From contig CAJYJO010000017.1 in the NCBI GenBank assembly GCA_913774845.1, positions 1-64,000 on the forward strand: a DNA stretch of 64,000 nt, given 5' to 3'. Origin of the DNA: an uncultured Microbacterium sp. Its GTDB lineage: Bacteria > Actinomycetota > Actinomycetes > Actinomycetales > Microbacteriaceae. The translations under genes and the position numbers were made by a program. Position 1 is the stretch's first letter, and each line of letters begins with the position of its first letter. Below the pieces are notes generated by a model that was not told the DNA's origin, did not search any database, and was given only the letters and a program-made list of their open reading frames with translations. This document shows positions 6,567 through 15,073 of this stretch, one piece after another.

Positions 6567-9149
6567 ATGTCCATCTCGAATACCGCCTCCGATGCCGCGT
6601 CCGGTGACCTCGACACGTTGCTGCTGCCCCGTGTCGCCCGGACGTTGCTCGATGCGTACCTCGGCGCCGCGGCGCCGACGCCCCTCGCGGTCGTCGGCAC
6701 GGCGGGCGCCGGAAAGTCGCGGGTGCTCCGGCACCTGTTCACCACGCTGCGCGCCGCGGGCGCCTCTCCCGTCGCGCTGACGGGAGAAGCCGACCTGCCG
6801 ACCGCCGAGGACCGCACAGCCGTGATCGTCGTCGACGACGCGCACCTGCTCGACGACTCCCTGCTCGGCACGCTCTCGACGCGCCTGCGCGACGGGAGTG
6901 CGACCGTGCTGCTGTCCACGCGCCCCGATCCCGCATCCCCGACGCTGCGCGCCCTGCTCGACGACATCGAACGGCACCAGCCGCCCATGCTCCTCGGGCA
7001 CGTCACCCCCGCCGATGCCATCGCCCACGTCGGCGTGACGCCGACGGGTGCCGCGAAAGACTGTCTCACCACGCTGTTCGACGCGACCGGCGGCCTCGCC
7101 TGGCTGACCGCCGAAGCCCTCGTGCTGCACGGCGAGGCCATCTGCGACGGTCGGTGCGACCACGACGAGATCGCGCGCTCGCTATACGACCTGGTCTCGC
7201 ACCGGATCGACTCGCTCGACCCCGCCCTGCGCCTGGCCGTCGAAGCGCTGTGCCTCGACGAGCGCTCCGCCCTCGACGGCAGCGCCGGGCCCGCGTGTGC
7301 CGCGGGATACGACGCCGGACTGCTCGACCGCGGCGGACGCACCGTCCCCCTCGTGCGCGACGCGGTCCGCGCGCGCCTGACGGCGGACCGCCTGCTCGAG
7401 CTGTACTCCGCCCGCCTGGTCAAGGACGCCGCCACCGTGCAGGCGCTGCTCGGAGGCGCGACCGACGAGCGGGTGGCATCCGCTCTGCTCGCCGACGGCG
7501 ACCGCGAACTGTCGCGAGACCCGGCCAAGGCCGCGGATCTCTTCGCGGCGGCCGACCGCGCGGGCGCCGCCCCCGAGACCCTGGCACTGCGTCGCGCGCG
7601 CGCCGCGTGGGCCCTGGGCGACGTGGATGCCGCGGGCGCCTTCATCGACGGGATGCTGTCGAGCGCTCAGGCGCCGGATGACGCCGCGCTCGACATGGCC
7701 GCGGCCGTGTGGGCGGCACGCGGAGACATGGACCTCGCCGCGCAGGTGTACGGCAGCGGCGCCCCCGCCACGCCCGAGAGCCGCGCCAAGTGGCTGATCG
7801 CCGCCATCGCCGCCGGACGCACCGACCCCGCCACACCGTCGGATGGCGCGAACGTCCGCTCCATCCCCACCGCGCACGTCGTCTCGCTCGAGCTGCTGTC
7901 GCGCGGCCTGCGCGCCTCGCTCGGCGACCACGGCGACGAGGGGCTGCAAGACCTGGTGCGGGCCAGCGAGATGTACACCGCCTCCGCCAACGACGCCCCG
8001 CTGCCCGAGCTGCCCGCCGTCCTCGCGGCGCTCGTCGCCCTCCACCTCGGGGAGGCCGCGGTCGCCCAACGAGTGCTGGATGCCGCGATCGCCGGCGCTC
8101 AGGGCGGATCGTGGGCGGCACCGCGACTGCTCCTGTGGCGGGCGTGGGTCGCCCTGCAGCTGGAGCACGCCTCCGAGGCGGAGGCGGCGCTGCGGACCGC
8201 GACGTCCTCCGGTGGCCCCCTCTCGACGCGCGACCGCTTCCTCGCGGACGCCGTCGAACTGGGTCTGGTGCGCCGCAACGGGCAGCCGTCCGAGCTCGCC
8301 CCGGTCTGGCATCGGGCGCAGGACTCCCTCCTGCGCACCCAGATCGACCTCTACACGCTGATCCCGCTGGGCGAGTTCGCCCTCTCGGCCGCCCGGGTCG
8401 GCGAGTCCGACGCGGTGCGCTCGCACCTGCGCCGGGCGGAGCTGCTGCTGGAGCATCTCGGGCAGCCGGCACTGTGGGAATCGAGCCTGCAGTGGGCCGC
8501 CCTGCACGTGAGCATCCTGCGCGGCAGCCCCGACGAGCTGACCGTGCACGCCCGCGCGCTCCTGGCCGCAGCGGCGCACTCCCCGCTCGCGGCGCGGCTC
8601 GCCCGCGCCGGTCGGGTGTGGACGGAAGTCCTTACCGGCGCCGTCGACGTGGATGCCATCGAGGAGGCCGCCGCGGGACTGGCGGCCGCCGGCTTCGCCT
8701 GGGACGGCGCGCGCCTGGCCAGCCACGGCGCCAGCAAATCCAGCGATCGACGCGTCATCGCCCGCCTCCTCGCCTGCGCGCGTCACCTGCACCCGCGCGA
8801 ACGCGCCGAAGCCCCGGTCGCCGCTCCCGCGACGTCGGCCGACACCGGGCCCATCGCCGCCCCCGTGCGTGCGGCGGAGCCCGGCGGCATCCTGAGCGAA
8901 CGGGAGCGGGAGGTCGCGGCGCTGGTCCTGCAGGGCAAGACCTACGCCGAGATCGGCGAGGAGATCTTCATCTCCCCGCGCACCGCGGAGCACCACATCG
9001 CGCGCATCCGCCGCCGACTCGGAGCCACGTCGCGCTCCGACCTGATGGCCCGCCTGCGCATGGTGCTCGAGGACGACGTCCGCGCCCCGATCACGGGCGC
9101 CGAACAGACACGGACGGTCGGGGTCCTGGCATCCGCCAACCCCCTATGA
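6567..9149 (+). CDS. Large LuxR-family ATPase transcriptional regulator
   Basis: An 860-residue cytoplasmic regulator of LAL-like architecture. It has a P-loop NTPase module with Walker A GTAGAGKS at residues 44-51 and Walker B VIVVDD at 86-91. A long alpha-helical, TPR-like middle rich in Ala and Leu follows, then a C-terminal LuxR/GerE helix-turn-helix at about 774-832 (LSEREREVAALVLQGKTYAE, then SPRTAEHHIARIRRRLG). The gene lies 29 nt after the Hsp70-like gene, probably in one operon, and directly before the first iniB-like gene, which has its own promoter with a G5-TT-C5 inverted repeat. It is the natural candidate to control the cluster; DNA binding to that box is inference. Confidence 0.88.
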   Translation: MSISNTASDAASGDLDTLLLPRVARTLLDAYLGAAAPTPLAVVGTAGAGKSRVLRHLFTTLRAAGASPVALTGEADLPTAEDRTAVIVVDDAHLLDDSLLGTLSTRLRDGSATVLLSTRPDPASPTLRALLDDIERHQPPMLLGHVTPADAIAHVGVTPTGAAKDCLTTLFDATGGLAWLTAEALVLHGEAICDGRCDHDEIARSLYDLVSHRIDSLDPALRLAVEALCLDERSALDGSAGPACAAGYDAGLLDRGGRTVPLVRDAVRARLTADRLLELYSARLVKDAATVQALLGGATDERVASALLADGDRELSRDPAKAADLFAAADRAGAAPETLALRRARAAWALGDVDAAGAFIDGMLSSAQAPDDAALDMAAAVWAARGDMDLAAQVYGSGAPATPESRAKWLIAAIAAGRTDPATPSDGANVRSIPTAHVVSLELLSRGLRASLGDHGDEGLQDLVRASEMYTASANDAPLPELPAVLAALVALHLGEAAVAQRVLDAAIAGAQGGSWAAPRLLLWRAWVALQLEHASEAEAALRTATSSGGPLSTRDRFLADAVELGLVRRNGQPSELAPVWHRAQDSLLRTQIDLYTLIPLGEFALSAARVGESDAVRSHLRRAELLLEHLGQPALWESSLQWAALHVSILRGSPDELTVHARALLAAAAHSPLAARLARAGRVWTEVLTGAVDVDAIEEAAAGLAAAGFAWDGARLASHGASKSSDRRVIARLLACARHLHPRERAEAPVAAPATSADTGPIAAPVRAAEPGGILSEREREVAALVLQGKTYAEIGEEIFISPRTAEHHIARIRRRLGATSRSDLMARLRMVLEDDVRAPITGAEQTRTVGVLASANPL

Positions 9150-9164
9150 CCCGTCCTGCGCTAT

Positions 9165-9208
9165 GGGGGTTCCCCCCGACGCGCACACGCACCCCCTCGA
9201 CCTAACGT
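9165..9208 (+). promoter_or_regulatory. Promoter of the first iniB-like gene with G5-TT-C5 inverted repeat
   Basis: An inverted repeat GGGGGTTCCCCC (9165-9176) lies 26 nt upstream of a -10-like TAACGT (9203-9208). The same element, at nearly the same distance from a -10 box, is found upstream of the third iniB-like gene. It is a candidate activator site for the adjacent LuxR regulator. Confidence 0.55.
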
Positions 9209-9238
9209 CGAACCAAGGAACAACCGTGAGGAGACCCA

Positions 9239-9979
9239 ATGAGCGTCACGCTGGCGACCATGGCAGATGCGCTGATCGAATTCATCCTGAGCCTGCTGCG
9301 TGACCCGCAGGCCGCAGCCGAGTTCGAAGAGGACCCGGAGGGCGCGATGGCAGCCCGCGGCCTGAACAACGTCTCGTACGCGGACGTGTGCTCGGTGGCC
9401 CCGGTCGTCGCGGAGAAGCCCTCCGTCGCCCCGAACCCGCAGCCGGCCCCCGTGCACGTCAAGCCGGAGCACGACAACCCGGTGGTGCGCGAGATCAAGA
9501 CGATCACGAACCAGCTGTCGTACACCCACATCGACGACCGCGACACGATCATCGACCAGTCGGTGAACCAGAACATCTGGGCCAATGGCGACGTCAACCA
9601 GACCTTCGGCAACGAAGCCGTCGTCGCCTCGGGCGACAAGGCCATCGCCGCCGGCAACGACGTCGACCAGGACACCACCCTGGACCAGTCGACCGACATC
9701 AACGCGGGCAACGACGTCAACATCGGCAACGAAGAGACGAACACCGACATCGACGGTTCCTACAACGAGAACACCGAGAACACCGAGAACACGGACAACT
9801 CGACCGACATCGACCTCACGGACTCGGCGAACGACTCCTCCACCGACGTGACCGTGGGCGACTCGTTCAACGACACCACCGACACGACGGTGGACACCTC
9901 GGTCGACGAGGACACCACCGTGGTGTTCGACTCGGGCAACGACTACGTCATCGAAGACACGACGGATGACACCCTCTGA
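9239..9979 (+). CDS. IniB N-terminal domain protein, acidic Asn/Asp-rich
   Basis: A 246-residue protein. Residues 6-57 (ALIEFILSLLRDPQAAAEFE and following, ending SVAPVV) match the N-terminal domain of mycobacterial IniB. From about 95 the sequence is very acidic and low-complexity, with a core at 104-160 (IDQSVNQNIWANGDVNQTF, then AVVASGDKAIAAGNDV) followed by DINAGNDVNIGNEE-like steps, TENTENTDNSTD repeats and many DSFND/DSGND elements. The regular short period suggests a beta-solenoid or an extended form. No signal peptide is seen. The ribosome site is GAGGAG. The stop overlaps the following membrane-protein gene by 14 nt. IniB is an envelope-stress protein in mycobacteria; the function here is inferred. 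Confidence 0.85.
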   Translation: MSVTLATMADALIEFILSLLRDPQAAAEFEEDPEGAMAARGLNNVSYADVCSVAPVVAEKPSVAPNPQPAPVHVKPEHDNPVVREIKTITNQLSYTHIDDRDTIIDQSVNQNIWANGDVNQTFGNEAVVASGDKAIAAGNDVDQDTTLDQSTDINAGNDVNIGNEETNTDIDGSYNENTENTENTDNSTDIDLTDSANDSSTDVTVGDSFNDTTDTTVDTSVDEDTTVVFDSGNDYVIEDTTDDTL

Positions 9980-10667
9980 CACGCCCTCGGAACGGCGGGT
10001 GGGCTCGAACGAGCTCACCCGCCGTTCCGGTGCGTCCGCCCCTTCCGCCGCCCGCTCCGAGGTGCGCCGCTCACCGGCACCGCCGGCGTACCAACCTGCG
10101 GCGAAGCCGTCGGCACCGGAACGTCCCGCGCTCCACGACAAGGCCGCCGCCCCGGTGATGGTGAAGATGCCGCCGCCCGCCGCGGTGCGCTTCGCGCAGA
10201 TTTCCTGGGTGCTGAGCCTCATCGTCGGCGCGATCGGCGTCGGCTATCTCTTCATCATCCGAGAGTCGCTGCGGCCCGACATCGAGGCGCTCGTGCGCGC
10301 CGTCGACGATTCCCGTCCCGCCGAGACGGTCACCACGGCGTCCGACATCGTCTATTGGTGCGTGTTCGGCGGTCTCGTGGCCGTCCTGCTCGTGCAGGTG
10401 ACCTCGCTGGTGTCGTTCAACAACCGCCGCAACAACGCCCGCTGGTGGATGCTCGGCATCCTCGTCTTCCAGACGATCGTCTTCCTCGCGGCACGGCAGT
10501 TCGTCGTGCTGGGGGAACGCGGCATCCCGCTCGAGCGCGTGCTGCTCATCCAGCTGGGCCTGTCGGCCCTGGGGCTGCTGTTCTCGCTGATCCCGGCGGC
10601 TCTACGCTGGACCCGACGAAAGCACGACATCCGCCGCGGAGTCGGCGGAGGCGTTCCCGAGCTGTGA
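9966..10667 (+). CDS. Hypothetical 4-TM membrane protein of the IniB/dynamin cluster
   Basis: A 233-residue protein. The first ~65 residues are Pro/Ala/Ser-rich and presumably cytoplasmic. Four hydrophobic segments follow (ISWVLSLIVGAIGVGYLFII, IVYWCVFGGLVAVLLVQVTS, WWMLGILVFQTIVFLAA and VLLIQLGLSALGLLFSLIP), then a basic tail RWTRRKHDIRR. No family was recognised. The ATG lies 14 nt inside the upstream iniB-like gene, so translation is probably coupled. Its last 66 nt overlap, on the opposite strand, the end of the second dynamin gene. It may be the membrane partner of the IniB-like or dynamin proteins. Confidence 0.75.
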   Translation: MTPSDTPSERRVGSNELTRRSGASAPSAARSEVRRSPAPPAYQPAAKPSAPERPALHDKAAAPVMVKMPPPAAVRFAQISWVLSLIVGAIGVGYLFIIRESLRPDIEALVRAVDDSRPAETVTTASDIVYWCVFGGLVAVLLVQVTSLVSFNNRRNNARWWMLGILVFQTIVFLAARQFVVLGERGIPLERVLLIQLGLSALGLLFSLIPAALRWTRRKHDIRRGVGGGVPEL

Positions 10668-12149
10668 CGACGGGGCGGTGTCCGAACCGAGCAGGTCGGA
10701 TGCCGCCCCCTCCACGCTGCGCACCACACCGCGGCACAGATCCGCCGTGTGCCGGTCGGTCAGCGGCGACTCCGCGATCGAGCGCCAGTGCGTGAGCAGG
10801 TCGTCGACGCGTTCGCGCTGCACGCGCGGCTCGGCGTCATCGCTCAGACCGAGACGACGCGCCGCGGACAGCCCGCCGCCGCCGACGATGCGCTCCGCCT
10901 CGGCGAGGGTCGCGGCATCGAGCTCGGGCGGCGCCGTCCGCAGCTCGGCGAGCAGCGACAGCTCGCGCAGATCGTGGCTCTGCGCCGTGAGCCGCTCGAT
11001 GGCGCTGAGGATCCCCGCGGTGTTCTGCTTCGGTCGCTCGCGCACGAGCCGCTCGACGCTGTGCAGGATGCCACGAGCCTTGAGCGCGAACGCACGCCCG
11101 CGGAACTGATCCTCCACGAAGCGCTGCACCTCGATGAGACCGCTCTGCTGGACCAGCCGGTCGGACAGCGCCGACGACGAGGAGGCGCCACCGCGGATGA
11201 GCGCGGCGGCCAGACGCACGCCGAACAGGCCGAAACGGCGCAGGAGTCCGCGACGGATCTCCACGCTCAGCGCCGTGTCGTCGGTGGCACGGGTGAATCG
11301 ATCGACGGTCAGCAGCAGACGGTCACGCGCGGCGCGGTCCATCATCGCGATGTGGCGCAGCGCGATGAACTCGCTCTCGCGGAGCGTACGACCGCCCTCG
11401 GCGAGCAGACCGGCCACCGGGATGACGTCGAGCGCGAGCGAGCGCAGCTCGCCGTCGCGACGGTAGCGGTCGGCGATCTTCGCCGCCGACAGGAGCGAGT
11501 CGATGCGTCCCGACCCGATCTCGTCGGCGCGCGAGAGCGCCGCGAGGGCGTTCACCGTCTGCGATTCGCCCGCGGCGGTGTCGCGGAAGGCCTCGAGGAA
11601 CTTGAGGTCCTCGGCGTGCACGTGCCGGAGCAGGTAGATGATGGCATCCGCCGCCGTGGGCGTGTCCTTCGGGATGAAGAAGTCGGTCGAACGCGCCGAG
11701 TTCTCCACCGTGAGCGAGGCGATGCCGGGGGTGTCGATGAGCACGGTCGAGCGCAGGTTCTCGCTCGGCCAGGCCACGTCGATCCACGCGACCTCCTCGG
11801 CGCTGTAGCCGCCCATGTCGAGTACGAGACGACCCTCGGACCGACGCACGGGACGCGAGATGCGCCGGCCGTCGTGCATGCGCAGATCGACCCGCGCGGT
11901 GGACCCGTAGCGGTACCACGTGATGGTGCGCGTGCACTCCCCCGCGTCGGTGGGCGCGATGCGCTCCCCGATGAGCGCGTTCAGCAGCGTGGACTTGCCC
12001 GCCTTGACGATGCCGGCCACGGCCAGGCGCAGCGGCTCGCGCAGACGTCCGCGGAACGACTCGAGCACCTCGACCGCGGCCGCGTCGTCGCCGTACGCCT
12101 CGAGGGCGTCGTCGACGATGCGCGCGACCTCGGGCAGACCGGCGCTCAT
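10602..12149 (-). CDS. Dynamin-like GTPase, IniC-like
   Basis: A 515-residue GTPase. P-loop GIVKAGKS at residues 46-53 (followed by TLLNALIGERIAPT) and G3 motif IDTPGIASL place it in the bacterial dynamin-like group; length and position after a longer dynamin resemble mycobacterial IniC (493 aa). The long helical C-terminus has no clear transmembrane segment. The start ATG overlaps the stop of the larger dynamin gene in an ATGA, so the two are translationally coupled and likely form a hetero-pair, as in other bacterial dynamin pairs. The 3' end overlaps the convergent membrane-protein gene by 66 nt. A membrane remodelling role is inferred from the family. Confidence 0.85.
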   Translation of the reverse strand: MSAGLPEVARIVDDALEAYGDDAAAVEVLESFRGRLREPLRLAVAGIVKAGKSTLLNALIGERIAPTDAGECTRTITWYRYGSTARVDLRMHDGRRISRPVRRSEGRLVLDMGGYSAEEVAWIDVAWPSENLRSTVLIDTPGIASLTVENSARSTDFFIPKDTPTAADAIIYLLRHVHAEDLKFLEAFRDTAAGESQTVNALAALSRADEIGSGRIDSLLSAAKIADRYRRDGELRSLALDVIPVAGLLAEGGRTLRESEFIALRHIAMMDRAARDRLLLTVDRFTRATDDTALSVEIRRGLLRRFGLFGVRLAAALIRGGASSSSALSDRLVQQSGLIEVQRFVEDQFRGRAFALKARGILHSVERLVRERPKQNTAGILSAIERLTAQSHDLRELSLLAELRTAPPELDAATLAEAERIVGGGGLSAARRLGLSDDAEPRVQRERVDDLLTHWRSIAESPLTDRHTADLCRGVVRSVEGAASDLLGSDTAPSSQLGNASADSAADVVLSSGPA

Positions 12150-14065
12150 CGGGCGACCGCCGCACGGGCCGGACGCGCCGACTCGAGCTCGGCGGCGGGG
12201 ATGCGCCCGCGCAGCGCCTCGATCTCGCGCAGCTGCGCGTGCAACTGCGTGATGCGCTTGTCGCGATCGGCCGTGTAGGTGGCCGCGGCCTGCTTGGCCA
12301 CCAGCACCGAGTCGCTCAGGGAGCGGTGCAGCTCCTCGGCGATCGAGCCGAAATGGTCGCGCGCCGTGCGCTGCACGATGCGGAGGCGGTCCTTGAGCTG
12401 CTTGCCCACCTGGAAGACGGTGTCCTCGATGTGGCGGCGCAGGAGGTTCTTCGCTTCGTTCTGACGACGGAGGAGACGGGTGGACATGTCCTCGCGATAC
12501 GCGCGGCGCCCCACGAGCACGCCGGCCAGCAGCGAGAGCGGGTTGATGAGCGACAGACCGACGATGCTCGTCGCCAGACCCACCATGAGCACGCCGCCGT
12601 ACGAGCCGCGCACGCCGATGTAGATCTTCTCGGCGGCACCCATCTTGCCGTCGTCGAGGTGCTGGAGCTCCTCGACCGGATCCAGCAGACCGTCGGTGCT
12701 CGCGACGTCGATGAGCGGGATCGATTCCTCGCCCATCCGGAACTCGTCGGCCACCTGCTCGGCCAGCCACTGCGAGCGCTCGTTCGTCCAGACGAACGTC
12801 TCGGACACCGCCGCGTTGACGCGCTGGTCCACCCACTCGGCGATCTGCTCCCAGATCGGGCCCGGGTCGCCCTCGTCGATCGCGGCCTCCCCCTCGCGCT
12901 GCACCTTGCGCAGACGGTCGCGCAGATCGTGCTCGGTGTCGGCGATGAGGTCGGCGATGCCGTCAGAGAGGGTGACCTGCCACCGCGAGGTGCGGCTGCG
13001 GAAGTCGTCGGCCTTGGCCTTGGCGTCCTCGAGGCGGGCGATCATGCCCGGAGTGTCCTCGGGGTGCTCGAGCGCGTTCAACTCCGTCTTGACGGTGAGC
13101 GCGAGCTGGTCCGCGACCGTCATCAGGTCGTGGACGGCGGCCCGGCGGTTGAGGTCCTCCGCTTTGCCCAGCACGTCACGGCGCAGGTGCGCCACCAGCT
13201 CGGGGAAGCCGGACTCCTCGTTCAGGTCGCGGTCCTGCTGCTCGGCGGCGAGCAGGCGCAGGTCGCTGGAGACGGCGAACACGGGGACGTCGTCGATGCG
13301 CACGCCGAGCTCGTCGAGGTGCTTCTCGTCGACACGCTGGATCTCGCGCCACTCGGGGTACAGGTCGGTCTTGGACAACACCGCCGCGACGTTGGGCGAG
13401 ATGCGCATGGCGTGCCGCAGGAACTGGATCTCGGGCTCGGTGTACTCCTGCGAGGCGTCGGAGACGAGCAGCACCGCGTGGGCCGTGGTCAGTGCCGCGA
13501 GGGTGGCGAGCGAGCGCGTGGACTCGAGCCCGCCGACACCGGGTGAGTCGACGATGCGCAAGCCCCCCTTGAGGATCTCGCGGGGCAGGAGCACCTCGGC
13601 GCCGACCACGTCGCCGTCCTGCTCGTCGTCGGCGCGGGAGGTGACGTAGTCGGAGAGCCGATCGAAGGGGATGTCGACGCGGCGGATCTCGTGCGATTCC
13701 CCGCTCTCGCGGCGCACGAGCACGGTCGCGGAGGGCTCCTCGGCATACCCGACGGAGGTGGGCACGCTCGTGGCGATGTCGTCATCGACGGCGCACGCGG
13801 GGGCGTTGATGAGGGCGTTGACGAGCTTGCTCTTGCCCTGTTTGAACTGCCCGACGATCACGACCCGCACGTGCGGGTCCTGCAGCCGAGACCGGGTGGC
13901 CGTGAGCTTCTCGACGAGGTCCTCACGACCGACCGCACCCGAGTACGCGCGAGCGCGTTCCACCAGGGGACCCAGCTCCGCGGGCGCCGGCGGTCGGTTC
14001 GACGTTCCGCCCGGGGCGGCGCCGTTCTCGGCGCGGGAAGTCGTGGGCTGGGCCGGTGCGGACAC
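12146..14065 (-). CDS. Dynamin-like GTPase, IniA-like
   Basis: A 639-residue dynamin-family protein, essentially the length of mycobacterial IniA (640), which is a membrane-fission dynamin induced by cell-wall drugs. P-loop GQFKQGKS at residues 72-79, switch region DIATSVPTSV, G3 DSPGVGGL and G4 SKTD are all present. After a long helical stalk there is a hydrophobic hairpin (GVLMVGLATSIVGLSLINPL and following) that would insert into the membrane, then a coiled-coil C-terminus. The start is a GTG with a weak GAGAGG site. The stop overlaps the next dynamin gene (ATGA). It is expected to act on the inner face of the cytoplasmic membrane. Confidence 0.9.
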   Translation of the reverse strand: MSAPAQPTTSRAENGAAPGGTSNRPPAPAELGPLVERARAYSGAVGREDLVEKLTATRSRLQDPHVRVVIVGQFKQGKSKLVNALINAPACAVDDDIATSVPTSVGYAEEPSATVLVRRESGESHEIRRVDIPFDRLSDYVTSRADDEQDGDVVGAEVLLPREILKGGLRIVDSPGVGGLESTRSLATLAALTTAHAVLLVSDASQEYTEPEIQFLRHAMRISPNVAAVLSKTDLYPEWREIQRVDEKHLDELGVRIDDVPVFAVSSDLRLLAAEQQDRDLNEESGFPELVAHLRRDVLGKAEDLNRRAAVHDLMTVADQLALTVKTELNALEHPEDTPGMIARLEDAKAKADDFRSRTSRWQVTLSDGIADLIADTEHDLRDRLRKVQREGEAAIDEGDPGPIWEQIAEWVDQRVNAAVSETFVWTNERSQWLAEQVADEFRMGEESIPLIDVASTDGLLDPVEELQHLDDGKMGAAEKIYIGVRGSYGGVLMVGLATSIVGLSLINPLSLLAGVLVGRRAYREDMSTRLLRRQNEAKNLLRRHIEDTVFQVGKQLKDRLRIVQRTARDHFGSIAEELHRSLSDSVLVAKQAAATYTADRDKRITQLHAQLREIEALRGRIPAAELESARPARAAVAR

Positions 14066-14126
14066 GCGGGTACCTCTCGGTCGGGGCCGACGCCTCTTCG
14101 GCGTCGAAGGGGAATGGGGACGACGA

Positions 14127-14158
14127 TAGCCCCGGGCGGGAAATCCCGCCCAGGGCTA
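14127..14158 (-). terminator. Terminator after the iniB-like pair
   Basis: A hairpin with arms TAGCCC-C-GGGCGGGA and TCCCGCCC-A-GGGCTA around a 2-nt loop, 34 nt downstream of the second iniB-like stop codon. It separates the iniB-like pair from the dynamin operon, which must then have its own promoter in the short 14066-14126 gap. Confidence 0.75.
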
Positions 14159-14191
14159 CCGTCAGACGCTTCCGTGTGTACGGATGGCTGA

Positions 14192-15043
14192 TCAGACCTC
14201 GACGTCGAAGTCGGGGAGCTGAACGTCCACGACCTCGGAGTTGCCGGAGCCCCAGACGACGTCGGCGTTGATCGTCCAGTTCTCGGTCTCGGTCGTCGAG
14301 AAGTCCTCGTTGAACGAGTCCGTCACGTCGACGTTGAGCGAGCCGTCGTTGTAGGAGTTGTCGATCGACCAGTCCTGCGAGTTGTCGGTCAGCTCGACCG
14401 AGATGTCGGTCGTGTTGCCGACGTTGTCCCACGTGGTGATCTCGGTGGTGTTGTTCATGTTGATGTCGCCTTCGAGCGACGTGATGTTCGTCGACGCGTC
14501 CAGCGAACGCGAGATCGAGACATCGTCGCCAGCGGCGACCGCACCCTCACCCGAGGCGGAGACGGCGCTGTTGGCGAACGATTGCGAAACTCCGCCGCCG
14601 GCCAGGATGTTGCCGTTGACCGACTGGTCGAGGATCGTGGCCTGGCTGTGGATGGAGGCATCGCCGCCGCCGAAGCCGGCGAAGCCCTGGAAGCCGGTGT
14701 TGTACTCGCGCACACCCGCGTTGGTGGAGTTGTCGGTCATCGACTCGTCCAGGTAGGTGTTGTGCGAGTCGACCTCGATGACCGCGTCCACCGAGTTGTC
14801 CGAGTTGTCGGAGTTGTCGTTGAACGAACCGTCGATGTCCCAGTCGGTGTTGCCGGAGTCGACGTTGCCGGAGTCCACGACGGTCGTGTCGGTGGAGGTG
14901 TTCTCCTCCACCGAGGTGTCGACGTTGCCGACGTTGTCGAGGTCGACACCGAGGTTGGTGGAGTTGTTGGTGGTCGACGTGTTGCCGACGTTCACCCAGC
15001 CCTCGTTGCCCGAGTCGGTGATGTTGCCGATGTCCCAAGTCAT
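14192..15043 (-). CDS. IniB-like acidic Asn/Asp/Ser/Thr-rich protein, second copy
   Basis: A 283-residue low-complexity acidic protein without the IniB N-terminal domain. It shares with its neighbours the core ILDQSVNGNILAGGGVSQSF, then NSAVSASGEGAVAAGDDV, and with the third copy also NAGVREYNTG. Flanking parts repeat DSGN, DNSDNS, DNVGN and SFND units. The near-absence of Lys, Arg and Cys and the regular hydrophobic spacing suggest an extended, possibly beta-solenoid fold. The ATG has AGGAAAG upstream. It lies 30 nt after the third copy in the same direction (one operon) and is followed by a terminator. No signal peptide is visible, so export, if any, would need a special route. Confidence 0.78.
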   Translation of the reverse strand: MTWDIGNITDSGNEGWVNVGNTSTTNNSTNLGVDLDNVGNVDTSVEENTSTDTTVVDSGNVDSGNTDWDIDGSFNDNSDNSDNSVDAVIEVDSHNTYLDESMTDNSTNAGVREYNTGFQGFAGFGGGDASIHSQATILDQSVNGNILAGGGVSQSFANSAVSASGEGAVAAGDDVSISRSLDASTNITSLEGDINMNNTTEITTWDNVGNTTDISVELTDNSQDWSIDNSYNDGSLNVDVTDSFNEDFSTTETENWTINADVVWGSGNSEVVDVQLPDFDVEV

Positions 15044-15073
15044 GATCTGTGTCTTTCCTGTCTCGTGTGACGC

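Noticed and set aside
10602-14065. Dynamin pair considered as an anti-phage defence module
   Set aside because: Lengths, motifs and IniB neighbours match IniA/IniC better; no nuclease, sensor or integrase of a defence island is present.
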